Assembly (NCBI GenBank): GCA_964503045.1
Contig: CAZCZI010000001.1
Location: 1-64,000 of the forward strand
Length of the DNA: 64,000 nucleotides
Source of the DNA: CAYZJR01 sp964503045
Lineage (GTDB): Bacteria; Cyanobacteriota; Vampirovibrionia; Obscuribacterales; Obscuribacteraceae
Direction of reading: 5' to 3'
Part shown: in pieces, positions 51,645 to 60,416 of the stretch
How the letters are laid out: every line of letters starts with the position of its first letter
Position numbering within the stretch: the stretch's first letter is position 1
The notes under the pieces: model-generated
Seen by the model: the letters and a program-made list of their open reading frames with translations, nothing else
Told to the model about the DNA's origin: nothing
The model's database searches: none
Made by a program: the position numbers and the translations under genes

Positions 51645-53213
51645 ATGGCAATGCCGTCATCAAAACTGGAATCACATGACGAACTGCGCGTCATCAAGTA
51701 TCGCTTTTTGCGCGCGCGTCCGTTCAAGTTTATCGACCGAATGCCTCACATTCAGCGCGAGTGGACGCTGGCATTCTCGCTTTTGCTAATGATTCTCGCC
51801 GGTCATTTCATTATCAGTTGGACCTGTTCCGTTTGGGAATTAATTCAACCGCTCGTCCCCTACAGCAAACAGTTCTGGGGCTCGGTCTCCTTTCTTCAAG
51901 CAATTTTGCTTCCAACCTGCGCCGTATGCTGCATATGGGCCAACTTGTCTTTAGACAACATGATTCTTTTGAGCAGAAGCGGCATATCGGTGCCATTCTT
52001 TCTCGTCATATTCGCGGGCATGCGAAAGACATTTGAGTGGAGCGAAATCACAGATGCGTCCCTAGACATGACTGAAGTAAAAATACCTCGCTTGCGTTTG
52101 ACAATGCTGAATGGAACGAAGATAAGGCTCGAACTGAAGCGCTTCGAAAGAGCGGACTTATTGACACTCTTGGAACACTTGGAGATTTTCTGCGTTCATT
52201 TGGAAAGACCGTTGGACACAGATGCAATCGTGGCGATTTACGATTCGTGCATGCCCAACGCAGATGCAACGAAGCAGCTTTCTTACACGCAGCTGTGGAC
52301 CTCCTCTCTTGCGGACAACTTCGACTTCACATCATTTCTTCCGTTGGAACCAGGGTCCAAACTTCAAAACGGTCGCTATGTAGTCGACACCCAGCTGGGC
52401 TCGGGCGGTTTCGCCGCAACGTATCTAGCAAAAGACAAACAAGGTCGAAGATTCGTTTTGAAGGAATCGGCCGTGCCGGAAAGCGAAAGCGATGAGCAAC
52501 AAAAGAAAGCTTTAGAGTTTTTGGAACGCGAATCCAAAGTTTTGATGTCGCTCGATCACAAGGGAATCGCAAAGCCCTTGGACTACTTCATAGAAGGCGG
52601 CAGACACTACCTCGTCATCGAGTATCTCGAAGGGCAGGACCTGCGTTCATACGTTCGGGAACGCGGCGCAGTGGGCGAGGCAACCGTAATTTCTTGGGCC
52701 AGTCAGATCGCAGAAATTCTGCGGCATGTGCACGATAGAGAACCACCAATAGTGCACCGCGATGTCACACCGGAGAATTTGATATTAAGATCGGATGGAA
52801 CAGTGGCGCTGATCGATTTCGGCGCCGCCAATGAATTCATCAGCCTTGCAACCGGCACAGTCGTGGGCAAACAAGCATACATCGCTCCGGAACAAATACG
52901 AGGCAAAGCAACACCTCAAAGTGACGTCTACGCATTAGGCGCTACATTGTATTTCCTGCTTACTGGAAAGGATCCAGTAGCACTTTCAACGTCATCTCCA
53001 CAACAGACAAACGAGTCAATAAGCGATGCAATGAACAGCTTTGTCTTGGATTGTACACGCCTGGAACTCAGCGATAGACTGCGTTCCGAAGACCTAAAGC
53101 AGAGACTCCATCAAATCGGTGAAATGAATCCGATTGATTCGCAGACCGAAGGAATAAAAATCAAAGTTCCCGAAAGAGAACACATCGTCATCTCTTCGGA
53201 GCACCGCGGATGA
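51645..53213 (+). CDS. Membrane Ser/Thr protein kinase with N-terminal two-TM sensor module
   Basis: A 522-residue kinase. Two membrane helices (LAFSLLLMILAGHFIISW and VSFLQAILLPTCAVCCIWA, about residues 45-105) lead to a small strand-rich domain (FEWSEITDASLDM, RLRLTMLNGTKIRLEL) and then a linker with YTQLWTS. The Hanks-type kinase domain (about 235-500) is complete: LGSGGFAATYLA, Lys in FVLKE, Glu in LERESKVL, HRDVTPENL, DFGAAN, and APEQIRG. It is therefore likely active. It overlaps the next kinase gene by 4 nt. Confidence 0.9.
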   Translation: MAMPSSKLESHDELRVIKYRFLRARPFKFIDRMPHIQREWTLAFSLLLMILAGHFIISWTCSVWELIQPLVPYSKQFWGSVSFLQAILLPTCAVCCIWANLSLDNMILLSRSGISVPFFLVIFAGMRKTFEWSEITDASLDMTEVKIPRLRLTMLNGTKIRLELKRFERADLLTLLEHLEIFCVHLERPLDTDAIVAIYDSCMPNADATKQLSYTQLWTSSLADNFDFTSFLPLEPGSKLQNGRYVVDTQLGSGGFAATYLAKDKQGRRFVLKESAVPESESDEQQKKALEFLERESKVLMSLDHKGIAKPLDYFIEGGRHYLVIEYLEGQDLRSYVRERGAVGEATVISWASQIAEILRHVHDREPPIVHRDVTPENLILRSDGTVALIDFGAANEFISLATGTVVGKQAYIAPEQIRGKATPQSDVYALGATLYFLLTGKDPVALSTSSPQQTNESISDAMNSFVLDCTRLELSDRLRSEDLKQRLHQIGEMNPIDSQTEGIKIKVPEREHIVISSEHRG

Positions 53214-54892
53214 TGCCGGAGCAGAATGTCGATCTCAAAGAAGCCGAAGCAGTAGACCTCGTAGTCGAGAGTGAATCTGAAACTGCATCCGGAGCATTTG
53301 AGCTATCGGCTCAACCAATCGCCCCCTACTCCGAAACAGTTCTTCCATACCGGCAGTTAGAGGCAACACAAAAGGAACAGAGAAGACATTTACATGGTCT
53401 AAGCTTGGAATTTGCAGGTCCGGCGTCACTAATTGTCTTCGTTCCGATTCTGCTTCTGGGTGTAAGCAACGCTGCCCTGCTGATATGGGCTGCCTGTGTA
53501 CCGCAGAGCCAGATCTATGCTCTGGCTTATGCATTAATTCCAAAGTTGCAGACACAAAACTTCGGACAACTTCCTCTGGTCATTCCTCAAATCATGTTGA
53601 TTATGCTGGTACCGTATTTAATGCTCGCTACATGGTTTTTCACCGTTATCGCAAGACGAAATACATTTAAGCCCCAAATCGATAAAGTTAGACCCAAAGC
53701 GCTAGTCTTGGCACCGGATGCCCTGAAAGTAATCGCGGAGCCCTGGCTACGCGGCAGAACTTCCAACATCACATTGTTTCGCTGGCAGCAACTGGAAGGC
53801 ATTACAATAGAATCCGCCGGCGCCACAAAAACAGAAAAGCAAGTTCGCTTCTCTCTTTCTCGAAAGAGAAGCATTTCGTTACGCCCAAGAGCTTTGCCAT
53901 CGCACGTTGAGTGGTCAAAGTTGTTGAACTACGTAAAAGAACACTGTCCATCCGTCTACATCGATCCCGCCGTCTACGATCTCGCTCGTCCAGCTGGTCT
54001 TCCGGAGCACACATACACGCAACTGTGGCTCGAATCTATGGCGGTAAACCCCCTGCGCGAAAGGGACGATGCCCTCAAACAAGGCGACGAGTTGCAAGAC
54101 GGCGGATACAAAATCGAATCAAAACTTGGCACGGGCGGCCAAGGCACCGCATACCTTGCCACTATATCGGAAGATCGTCAGCAAGAACTTGCTTTGCAAA
54201 TCGCCGTTAAACAGGTCGTTCTCAAAGAATACATTTTCCCGTCCAACCGCAAACAAGACGTGATGAAGAAAATGTTTCCCCGGTTCTTGAAAGAAGCAAG
54301 CATTCTGCGCAACATGGATCATCCAAACATCGTGAGACTCTTCGATGTGTTCATTGAAGACCACAGAGCGTACATTGTGATCGAACATATCGATGGCGAA
54401 TCGCTGAAAGACATGGTCTCGCGTCGAGGTGCCCTGCCGGAATCGGAGGTTATCTCTCTAGCCAAACAGATGTGCGCCATGCTCGCATACATCCACAGTC
54501 TGTCACCGCCCGTAGTGCATCAGGACTTCACACCGGACAACCTGATCTTGGATGCTCAAGGAAATCTCAAGTTAATCGACTTCAATGTCGCCCGGCAATC
54601 CGTCTCCAATCGAACTGGAACGATCGTAGGCAAGCAAAGCTATCTCCCTCCTGAGCAGTTTCGCGGCGAACCTACAGCCCAAAGCGATCTTTATGCTATG
54701 GGCGCGACGTTGCACTTTCTTTTGACAGGCACCCAACCAGAACCCATGTCGGTATCACATCCTAAATCAATAGAGCCGGAAACCAGCAATTGGCTGGACA
54801 CCCTAACTGCCAAAGCTACAAGCCTTGATTCAAGCGAGAGACCATCAAGCGCGTCCGAAATAATGAAAGAGCTTGAATCGTCCCAAAACTAA
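53210..54892 (+). CDS. Second membrane Ser/Thr kinase paralogue with altered HRD and DFG motifs
   Basis: A 560-residue protein with the same architecture as its upstream neighbour: two membrane helices, a strand-rich domain (FRWQQLEGITIESAG), YTQLW and a kinase domain. The catalytic-loop HRD is HQDFTPDNL (near residue 435), with the catalytic Asp kept, and DFG is DFNVARQ. Walker-like LGTGGQGTAYLA and the Lys in AVKQVVLK remain; the APE segment is PPEQFRG. Its activity may be weak or allosteric. It overlaps the first kinase by 4 nt, so both are co-translated, perhaps as a heteromer. Confidence 0.88.
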   Translation: MMPEQNVDLKEAEAVDLVVESESETASGAFELSAQPIAPYSETVLPYRQLEATQKEQRRHLHGLSLEFAGPASLIVFVPILLLGVSNAALLIWAACVPQSQIYALAYALIPKLQTQNFGQLPLVIPQIMLIMLVPYLMLATWFFTVIARRNTFKPQIDKVRPKALVLAPDALKVIAEPWLRGRTSNITLFRWQQLEGITIESAGATKTEKQVRFSLSRKRSISLRPRALPSHVEWSKLLNYVKEHCPSVYIDPAVYDLARPAGLPEHTYTQLWLESMAVNPLRERDDALKQGDELQDGGYKIESKLGTGGQGTAYLATISEDRQQELALQIAVKQVVLKEYIFPSNRKQDVMKKMFPRFLKEASILRNMDHPNIVRLFDVFIEDHRAYIVIEHIDGESLKDMVSRRGALPESEVISLAKQMCAMLAYIHSLSPPVVHQDFTPDNLILDAQGNLKLIDFNVARQSVSNRTGTIVGKQSYLPPEQFRGEPTAQSDLYAMGATLHFLLTGTQPEPMSVSHPKSIEPETSNWLDTLTAKATSLDSSERPSSASEIMKELESSQN

Positions 54893-54984
54893 CAAAATCA
54901 TCAAAAATTTCCAGTTTCCAAGCACCACAAATACAATTGCAGTAGTGGCACCTTCAGTAATTTGAAACCGTTCCTTACCAACAG

Positions 54985-55374
54985 ATGAAAAAACCATATC
55001 CAGAAGCCTTTAGCCTAAACGGATTGCTCTTGGTCGGTATTTTGGCTGCAGCAGTTTGGTGTGTGTATGCGCGATTCGACAATCATAATTGGCCGGAAAC
55101 CAAGGGTCGAATCGTCGAAAATTGGATTGATGAGCACCATGACACCGATAGCGATAATCACATCAACAGAACCTATTGGTCGGTCGGCTATAAGTTCGTT
55201 TACTTAGTCGATAAGCAATCACACGAGGGAGAGGGGGGCAGCCCGTTTACCTACGACACGATTCGAGAAGCCGAGCGGGCCCAGAATCAGGAGTTCTATA
55301 AAGGCAATCACATCAGGGTTATCTACAACCCAAACAATCCTGCCGAATCGAATCTTTACCGGCACCCATTCTAG
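54985..55374 (+). CDS. DUF3592 domain membrane protein
   Basis: A 129-residue protein with one N-terminal membrane helix (LLLVGILAAAVWCVYARF) followed by the DUF3592 beta-domain: WPETKGRIVENWIDE, YKFVYLVDKQSHEGEGGSPF, GNHIRVIYNPNNPAESNL. The family is small extracytoplasmic or cytoplasmic domains of unknown role. It lies 92 nt behind the kinase pair and may belong to the same transcript. Confidence 0.75.
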   Translation: MKKPYPEAFSLNGLLLVGILAAAVWCVYARFDNHNWPETKGRIVENWIDEHHDTDSDNHINRTYWSVGYKFVYLVDKQSHEGEGGSPFTYDTIREAERAQNQEFYKGNHIRVIYNPNNPAESNLYRHPF

Positions 55375-55377
55375 TGT

Positions 55378-56247
55378 TTAAGCAGGCTCAGGCTGTTCCA
55401 CATAACGCAAATACAACCACACGAAAACGCCGACAATCGCAATCAATATTGTCGACACCGCGCAGCCGAACGCCCAATCGCGCACGACTAAAAACTGATT
55501 TTGAATCAAGTTGCCGATATACATCACTTTCGCTCCGCCCAACAAGTCGGGAGTGACGTAATCACCGAGCGCCGGCACGAAAACCATTATGCAACCAGCG
55601 ATGATACCGCGCATAGCCAGCGGGACCGTAATTTGAAAAAACGCCTTCAGAGGATGAGCCCCCAAATCAGCGGCAGCTTCCAAAAGGCGCACGTCCATTT
55701 TTTCAAGAGCGGCATATAACGGCAAAACCATGTATGGAAGATAGTTGTAGACCATTCCAATCAAAACCGCATATTGCGTATAGAGAATCGTCGGCGGGTC
55801 GACCCAGCCAACAGCCGTCAAAAAGTCGTGCAAAATTCCCGTCGGTCGCAATATTGTCATCCAGGCATAAATTCGAAGAAGTGAAGAAGTCCAAAGCGGA
55901 ATCACCAACAAAGTCATGAAAAAACTCTGGTACCGCTTGCCAACACAAAACGCCAACCACAAAGAAAAGATCATCCCCACAACCAGGCACGTGAGTGTGG
56001 TCGAAAACGCAAGCAGAGCCGACCGTCCCAGCGCACCCAGATACGGACCGCAGAAAAAACGCACGTAATTATGAAAATCAAAGCCAAGAATTATTCTGCC
56101 TAGGTCATCACGGCCGCCCAGGCTATAGACCACCAAGATCAAAAGCGGTAAAACCATGAAGACAAGTAGCCAGAGCCCCGCAGGAACTATGATTAGAGGT
56201 CCTAACGACCTCTTGCGTCGCAGATCGGATTTGAGTACCAGCTCCAA
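55378..56247 (-). CDS. Spermidine/putrescine ABC transporter permease (PotB type)
   Basis: A 289-residue inner-membrane permease. PotB signatures: the N-terminal LIIVPAGLWLLVFMVLPLLILVVYS, NYVRFF, the EAA loop LLEAAADLGAHPLKAFFQITVPL and the later VPALGDYVTPDLLGG. TTG 56247 is chosen because GGAGG lies 7 nt upstream; a longer TTG reading from 56265 is possible. No PotA, PotC or PotD gene is nearby, so the rest of the importer lies elsewhere, or this is a remnant. It is convergent with the DUF3592 gene. Confidence 0.85.
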   Translation of the reverse strand: MELVLKSDLRRKRSLGPLIIVPAGLWLLVFMVLPLLILVVYSLGGRDDLGRIILGFDFHNYVRFFCGPYLGALGRSALLAFSTTLTCLVVGMIFSLWLAFCVGKRYQSFFMTLLVIPLWTSSLLRIYAWMTILRPTGILHDFLTAVGWVDPPTILYTQYAVLIGMVYNYLPYMVLPLYAALEKMDVRLLEAAADLGAHPLKAFFQITVPLAMRGIIAGCIMVFVPALGDYVTPDLLGGAKVMYIGNLIQNQFLVVRDWAFGCAVSTILIAIVGVFVWLYLRYVEQPEPA

Positions 56248-56392
56248 ACAGCTTCCTCCGCTCAAATTGGAAAAATTGCCCGTTTCTGCTAGGTTATTAG
56301 CCTAAATAGACTAGCGCAAACTTTGGGAAAGTACGAAGAATCTACGACTTCCACTGGCTGCGAACAGCACAAGAGGTTAGAAGGAGAAATCG

Positions 56393-56605
56393 ATGTCTCA
56401 ACCGCCTCAACCAGGCAAAGAAAAGCTTGTTTACCTGCGGCAGTGGGTCGGCGACCGCGTCAATGTTGTCACTACTCAGCAAAACAAATACTCAGGAATA
56501 CTGACCAACATCGTATTTGACGGCACTCGTCTGATGTACATTCTGCTAGATGACAAGCTATGCCTGAATTACGACCACGTAGTAGAGATTAGCGTCAGCA
56601 AGTAA
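56393..56605 (+). CDS. Small Sm/Hfq-like protein upstream of fmt
   Basis: A 70-residue protein. After a polar start (MSQPPQPGKEK) the body reads VYLRQWVGDRVNVVTTQ, then YSGILTNIVFDGTRLMYILL and VVEISVSK. The pattern of an alpha-helix end, a strand, a G.L..I..D turn and closing strands resembles the Sm1 fold of LSm and Hfq proteins, which bind RNA as rings. It lacks Hfq's usual N-terminal helix and poly-A-binding residues, so this is a fold-level inference. The ATG has GGAG 7-8 nt upstream. It is followed by fmt after 4 nt, so the two are co-transcribed and probably coupled. Confidence 0.5.
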   Translation: MSQPPQPGKEKLVYLRQWVGDRVNVVTTQQNKYSGILTNIVFDGTRLMYILLDDKLCLNYDHVVEISVSK

Positions 56606-56609
56606 CCAC

Positions 56610-57584
56610 GTGAGAATCATCTACCTGGGCACTCCCGAGTTTGCGGTGCCTACTCTCAATGAGATTATTGCCGCGCCAGGTTTTGAGGTGGTGGGGCTCG
56701 TCTGCCAACCGGATCGCCCGAAAGGCCGCGGCAATAAACTGGTAATGCCGCCCACAAAAGAAGTCGCAAACGCTCACGGTATAACGGTTTTTCAACCCGA
56801 GAAACTGTCGAAAGCGCCTGAAATCGTTGAAGCCATGCAACAACTGCGCCCTGACGTTTTAGTGATGGTGGCGTTTGGTCAAATCCTCAAAAAGGTTGTT
56901 TTGCAAATGGCGCCTCATGGTGTGATCAATTTGCACGGCTCGCTTCTGCCCGCGTATCGCGGTGCCGCGCCAATCAACTGGTCGTTAATCAATGGAGAGA
57001 GCGAAACCGGCGCCACGACTATGTTTTCAGACGAGGGTGTGGACACTGGTCCGATGCTATTGCGCACGCGCATCGCAATCTCTTCTGATATGGATGCGGA
57101 GGAACTGTCCAAAACCATGGCCCAGTCTGGTGCGAAGTTGATGATGGAGACATTGATCAGGCTCAAAGAAGACAATCTCACACCTCAAAAACAAGATGAA
57201 TCACGTGTGACTTACGCTCCGATTCTGACAAAGGAACTTGCAGAGATTGATTGGAAAAAATCGGCATGGGAGATTCACAACAAGGTCAGAGGTTTGGTGC
57301 CATGGCCTGGGACCAAGACTGGTTTTCGCGGCACCAATTTGAAGATCATAAAGACTAGATGCCAGGGCCCTGCTCCCACTAGAGAAGATGAACGAACGCC
57401 AGGAACAATCATCTCGCGATCAGACGGCGTGTTTGTCGCCTGCGGACCAACCGGTGTCGATCGCATTCATATAACCGAAGTCCAGCCGGAAAGCCGTTCG
57501 AGACAGTCAGCAATTGCCTGGGCAAACGGCGCACATCTTCTGCCGGGCGAAACATTCAGCTCGAGTACTTTGCTGAATGTCTGA
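56610..57584 (+). CDS. fmt: Methionyl-tRNA formyltransferase
   Basis: A 324-residue formyltransferase that formylates initiator Met-tRNA from 10-formyl-THF. Signatures: IIYLGTPEFAVPTL, QPDRPKGRGNKLV, the catalytic set NLHGSLLPAYRGAAPINW with SDEGVDTGPML, and the C-terminal OB-like domain (VRGLVPWPGTK). The start is GTG, common for this gene. It overlaps rsmB by 8 nt, a conserved pairing in bacteria. Confidence 0.95.
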   Translation: MRIIYLGTPEFAVPTLNEIIAAPGFEVVGLVCQPDRPKGRGNKLVMPPTKEVANAHGITVFQPEKLSKAPEIVEAMQQLRPDVLVMVAFGQILKKVVLQMAPHGVINLHGSLLPAYRGAAPINWSLINGESETGATTMFSDEGVDTGPMLLRTRIAISSDMDAEELSKTMAQSGAKLMMETLIRLKEDNLTPQKQDESRVTYAPILTKELAEIDWKKSAWEIHNKVRGLVPWPGTKTGFRGTNLKIIKTRCQGPAPTREDERTPGTIISRSDGVFVACGPTGVDRIHITEVQPESRSRQSAIAWANGAHLLPGETFSSSTLLNV

Positions 57585-59031
57585 AAACCAAGCGGCACAA
57601 AACACTAAGAAAGCAAAGGGTTTGGATTCACGGCGTGCTGCCGTTGAGGTGTTGCTCAAGGTAGATACTGAAAGTGCATTTGCTACTGCCGCCATGGATG
57701 GTGCCTTCAAAAAACGCCGACTTTCAGAAAGAGACAGAGCCTTTGTGACCGCGATGGTTCAAGGAGTGCTGAGAAACAGAGAAACACTAGACGAAAGCAT
57801 TCGCGCATTGTCGTCAAAGCCAATTGAAAAGACACCAAAGGCGATACTGAACATTTTGCGGCTCGGTATTTTTCAATTGGATTTCATGGATGGAGTTCCT
57901 GAGTCAGCCGTTGTCAACACAAGTACCGAGCTCGCGCGAATGCTCGGTCACGCTGGTACAGCAAAGTTCACCAACGCCATTCTAAGATCCCATTTGAGAA
58001 ACAAAGCAAAATCGCAAGGACAATCACCACCGACAAATGTAGCGGAGCATGATTCGCAGTCCGATCTTCATAAGAAGTACTCAGTCCCCTCCTGGTTGAT
58101 CGAACGATGGGTAAAAGAGTACGGACAGGAGGAAACCAGAGCCTTGTTGGAAGATGCGGCACAGCCGCCTGACCTCACTCTCAGAATCAATGAAGAAGGC
58201 ATCAACACCAAAGACATGGCCTCCATCTTGTCTGAAAAAGGAATGAAGGTTCGGCAATCTTTGCTTGTTCCATCCTGCTTGATTGTTGAGAGTCGAGGGA
58301 AACTGCGCGGGCCAATCGAAAAGATTCCCGGATATTTAGAAGGATTGTTTTCGATACAGGACGAAGCCGCAGCCCTAGTGTCATATGTAGTGGCGCCACA
58401 ACTAGGCGAGTTGATAGTGGATCTTTGCGCCGCTCCTGGTGGAAAGGCTGTTCACCTTGCAGAACTCATGCAAAACACGGGCAGAGTTCTCGCTGTTGAC
58501 TCCAGCGCCTCTCGGCTCAAACTTTTGAAAGACAATCGCCGAAGACTCGAACATGCAAATCTCGAGATTCTGGAAGCAGACGGTCGCACTTTGACCCTGC
58601 CCAAGCCGGCCGATCGAGTGCTCGTAGATGCGCCTTGCACCGGCACGGGAGTTCTGCGAAGAAAGACAGATCTCAGATATAATCGAAAGCTGGAGGATTT
58701 GACCTCACTAGTTGCACTTCAGCGTCAACTCCTCACCAATGCCGCAAAATTGACAAAAGAAGGCGGTGTGCTCGTTTACTCAACTTGCTCGATCGAACCT
58801 GAGGAGAATCTGCAAAACTTCCAATGGTTTCTAGAGAATCACTGCGAATTCAAACCAGTAAACATCGAAAGTTACTTCCCAACCGAGTGGGTGTCAGCAG
58901 TCTCCAAAACGAGCAAGTTCACAGACAAAGCGAAAGGCCTAATTCAAACGGCAAAAGATGGGTACGTACAGCTATTGCCCTCGAGACACGAGACATCCGG
59001 ATTCTTCATATGCAAATTCACAAAGTCTTGA
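57577..59031 (+). CDS. rsmB: 16S rRNA (cytosine-967-C5) methyltransferase
   Basis: A 484-residue RsmB. The N-terminal NusB-like domain (about residues 15-150: VLLKVDTESAFATAAMDG, RDRAFVTAMVQGVLRN, ILRLGIFQLDFM) is joined to a SAM-dependent m5C methyltransferase: DLCAAPGGKAVHLAELM, VDAPCTGTGVLRRK (catalytic Cys) and VYSTCSIEPEEN (second Cys). It follows fmt with an 8-nt overlap; the next gene begins 22 nt before its stop. Confidence 0.94.
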   Translation: MSENQAAQNTKKAKGLDSRRAAVEVLLKVDTESAFATAAMDGAFKKRRLSERDRAFVTAMVQGVLRNRETLDESIRALSSKPIEKTPKAILNILRLGIFQLDFMDGVPESAVVNTSTELARMLGHAGTAKFTNAILRSHLRNKAKSQGQSPPTNVAEHDSQSDLHKKYSVPSWLIERWVKEYGQEETRALLEDAAQPPDLTLRINEEGINTKDMASILSEKGMKVRQSLLVPSCLIVESRGKLRGPIEKIPGYLEGLFSIQDEAAALVSYVVAPQLGELIVDLCAAPGGKAVHLAELMQNTGRVLAVDSSASRLKLLKDNRRRLEHANLEILEADGRTLTLPKPADRVLVDAPCTGTGVLRRKTDLRYNRKLEDLTSLVALQRQLLTNAAKLTKEGGVLVYSTCSIEPEENLQNFQWFLENHCEFKPVNIESYFPTEWVSAVSKTSKFTDKAKGLIQTAKDGYVQLLPSRHETSGFFICKFTKS

Positions 59032-60077
59032 TTCAACAACCCAATCGACTCAAATTTGCTCCAAAAGCAATTTCGGCGTGTGCACCGTTTGCTATTGCAG
59101 TAGCGATCATCGCAACTATCCAATCCGCATCCATCGCCGCACCACCACCGATACCTATCGAACCACCGAGAATTGAAAGCGTTCCTCCGGAAAACCTATT
59201 GTCCGAAATCGCCACTCGAGGTCGTGACATTGCTGATTACGACAATGTGTGTTGGCACGCAACCGATGCACTGAAAGAAAAGTTTTCGCCAAAGACAAAG
59301 GAGACGAAATACTTTCTTGCCGAAAAAAGCGACAAGGGTTGGACAGTTTACTTTGGCAAGCTCAACGACGATGAAGACAAGTTCTTGATCGTTTACGAAG
59401 CCACATGTGGACAAGATCCTAAGAGTGCAAAAGAAGTCACAGTCAAAAAGCTGGAACCGCCAAAAGAAGACACAAGCAAACTGTTTATGAAAGCATTAGC
59501 TCTTCGAACTTGCCATGCCGTTTTTCTGCCGGGCAAATACACATACAACTGCTGCGTTTTATCTGCTCCTAACGATCAATACTACGTTTACTTCTATCCA
59601 GGCTCAACGACGGCAGGACTCTATCTTCTCGGTGGTGACGTGCGATACCGTGTCGCGCACGACGGACAGCACATTGTAGAGACACGCACCTTGCATCGAT
59701 CGGTCTTGCCGTATCCTAGACAGATTCCCGAGACCATGGGCGACTACAAAGCACTCATCGGCTTGCACTCGGCGCTTGTCGACAACATTCCTGAAGACAC
59801 CGATGTGTTTCACGTGCTAAGCAGAAGGCCAAAGGTGCCCGAAATGATCATCACGAAGAAATTCGTGTATCAGATAGGGGTTGATGGAAACATCGAATAC
59901 ATGGGCACTTTTGACGAGTTCAGAAAGAAACTTGATTCGGCGGCAGAAGACGAGAAGAGGTCGGGGTCGGGGTCTTGGTCTGGGTCTGGGTCTGGGTCTG
60001 GGGACAACGCGGGCAAGGCGCCGAGCAAGCAGAAATCCGACGAGAAATCTGACGATAAGTCGAATAAGAAGAAGTAG
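59010..60077 (+). CDS. Exported protein of unknown function with Ser/Gly repeat tail
   Basis: A 355-residue protein. The ATG at 59010 sits 22 nt inside rsmB. An N-terminal signal (ISACAPFAIAVAIIATIQSAS) and Pro-rich IPIEPPRIESVPPE precede an unrecognised domain (about residues 60-310) with Cys residues in NVCWHATDAL, EATCGQDP, RTCHAVFL and NCCVLS. The C-terminus has a Ser/Gly run encoded by a tandem hexamer, then a Lys/Asp-rich end. No family match is claimed. It is co-transcribed with fmt-rsmB by position. Confidence 0.55.
   Translation: MQIHKVLIQQPNRLKFAPKAISACAPFAIAVAIIATIQSASIAAPPPIPIEPPRIESVPPENLLSEIATRGRDIADYDNVCWHATDALKEKFSPKTKETKYFLAEKSDKGWTVYFGKLNDDEDKFLIVYEATCGQDPKSAKEVTVKKLEPPKEDTSKLFMKALALRTCHAVFLPGKYTYNCCVLSAPNDQYYVYFYPGSTTAGLYLLGGDVRYRVAHDGQHIVETRTLHRSVLPYPRQIPETMGDYKALIGLHSALVDNIPEDTDVFHVLSRRPKVPEMIITKKFVYQIGVDGNIEYMGTFDEFRKKLDSAAEDEKRSGSGSWSGSGSGSGDNAGKAPSKQKSDEKSDDKSNKKK
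59959..60004 (+). repeat. Tandem GGGTCT-type hexamer repeat
   Basis: About seven near-identical copies of a 6-nt unit (GGGTCT or GGGTCG, with one GGTCTT variant) lie inside the exported-protein gene and encode a Ser/Gly stretch. Such tracts can change length by slippage. Confidence 0.8.
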
Positions 60078-60416
60078 AAAAAATCATCCTGCTTTGCTAC
60101 TTCCACTGCAAGTGGGTTCGACTTTTGCTTCGAGTTTTTACCTGCACAAAGCCGGTAAGCGCCAAAGACTAACACCCGAAAACCCGCTGATAGCTTGCCT
60201 TTCCGAGCGCACTCTCAAGGCGCTTTCAGGCTTTGCTCCGCAAACTCAACGGCAAAAAATGAGACCTGCCAGACCGGACCGTTTTAATGTTCTGTTTATC
60301 GGACTGTCACTTTGGCAAAAGCAAAGTTTTGGTCGGTCTGTCATGTGGGTAGGTTACGCAATAGAATTATCTTTGTTGTCAGAGTTGACCGTAGCCAAGC
60401 ATTGAGGAATTAACCC
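60078..60416. other. 339-nt intergenic region before the slipin gene
   Basis: No gene is supported. A -10-like TAGAAT is near 60363; the -35 is unclear. Short imperfect repeats of GCGC are present near 60205. Nothing else is seen. Confidence 0.35.
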
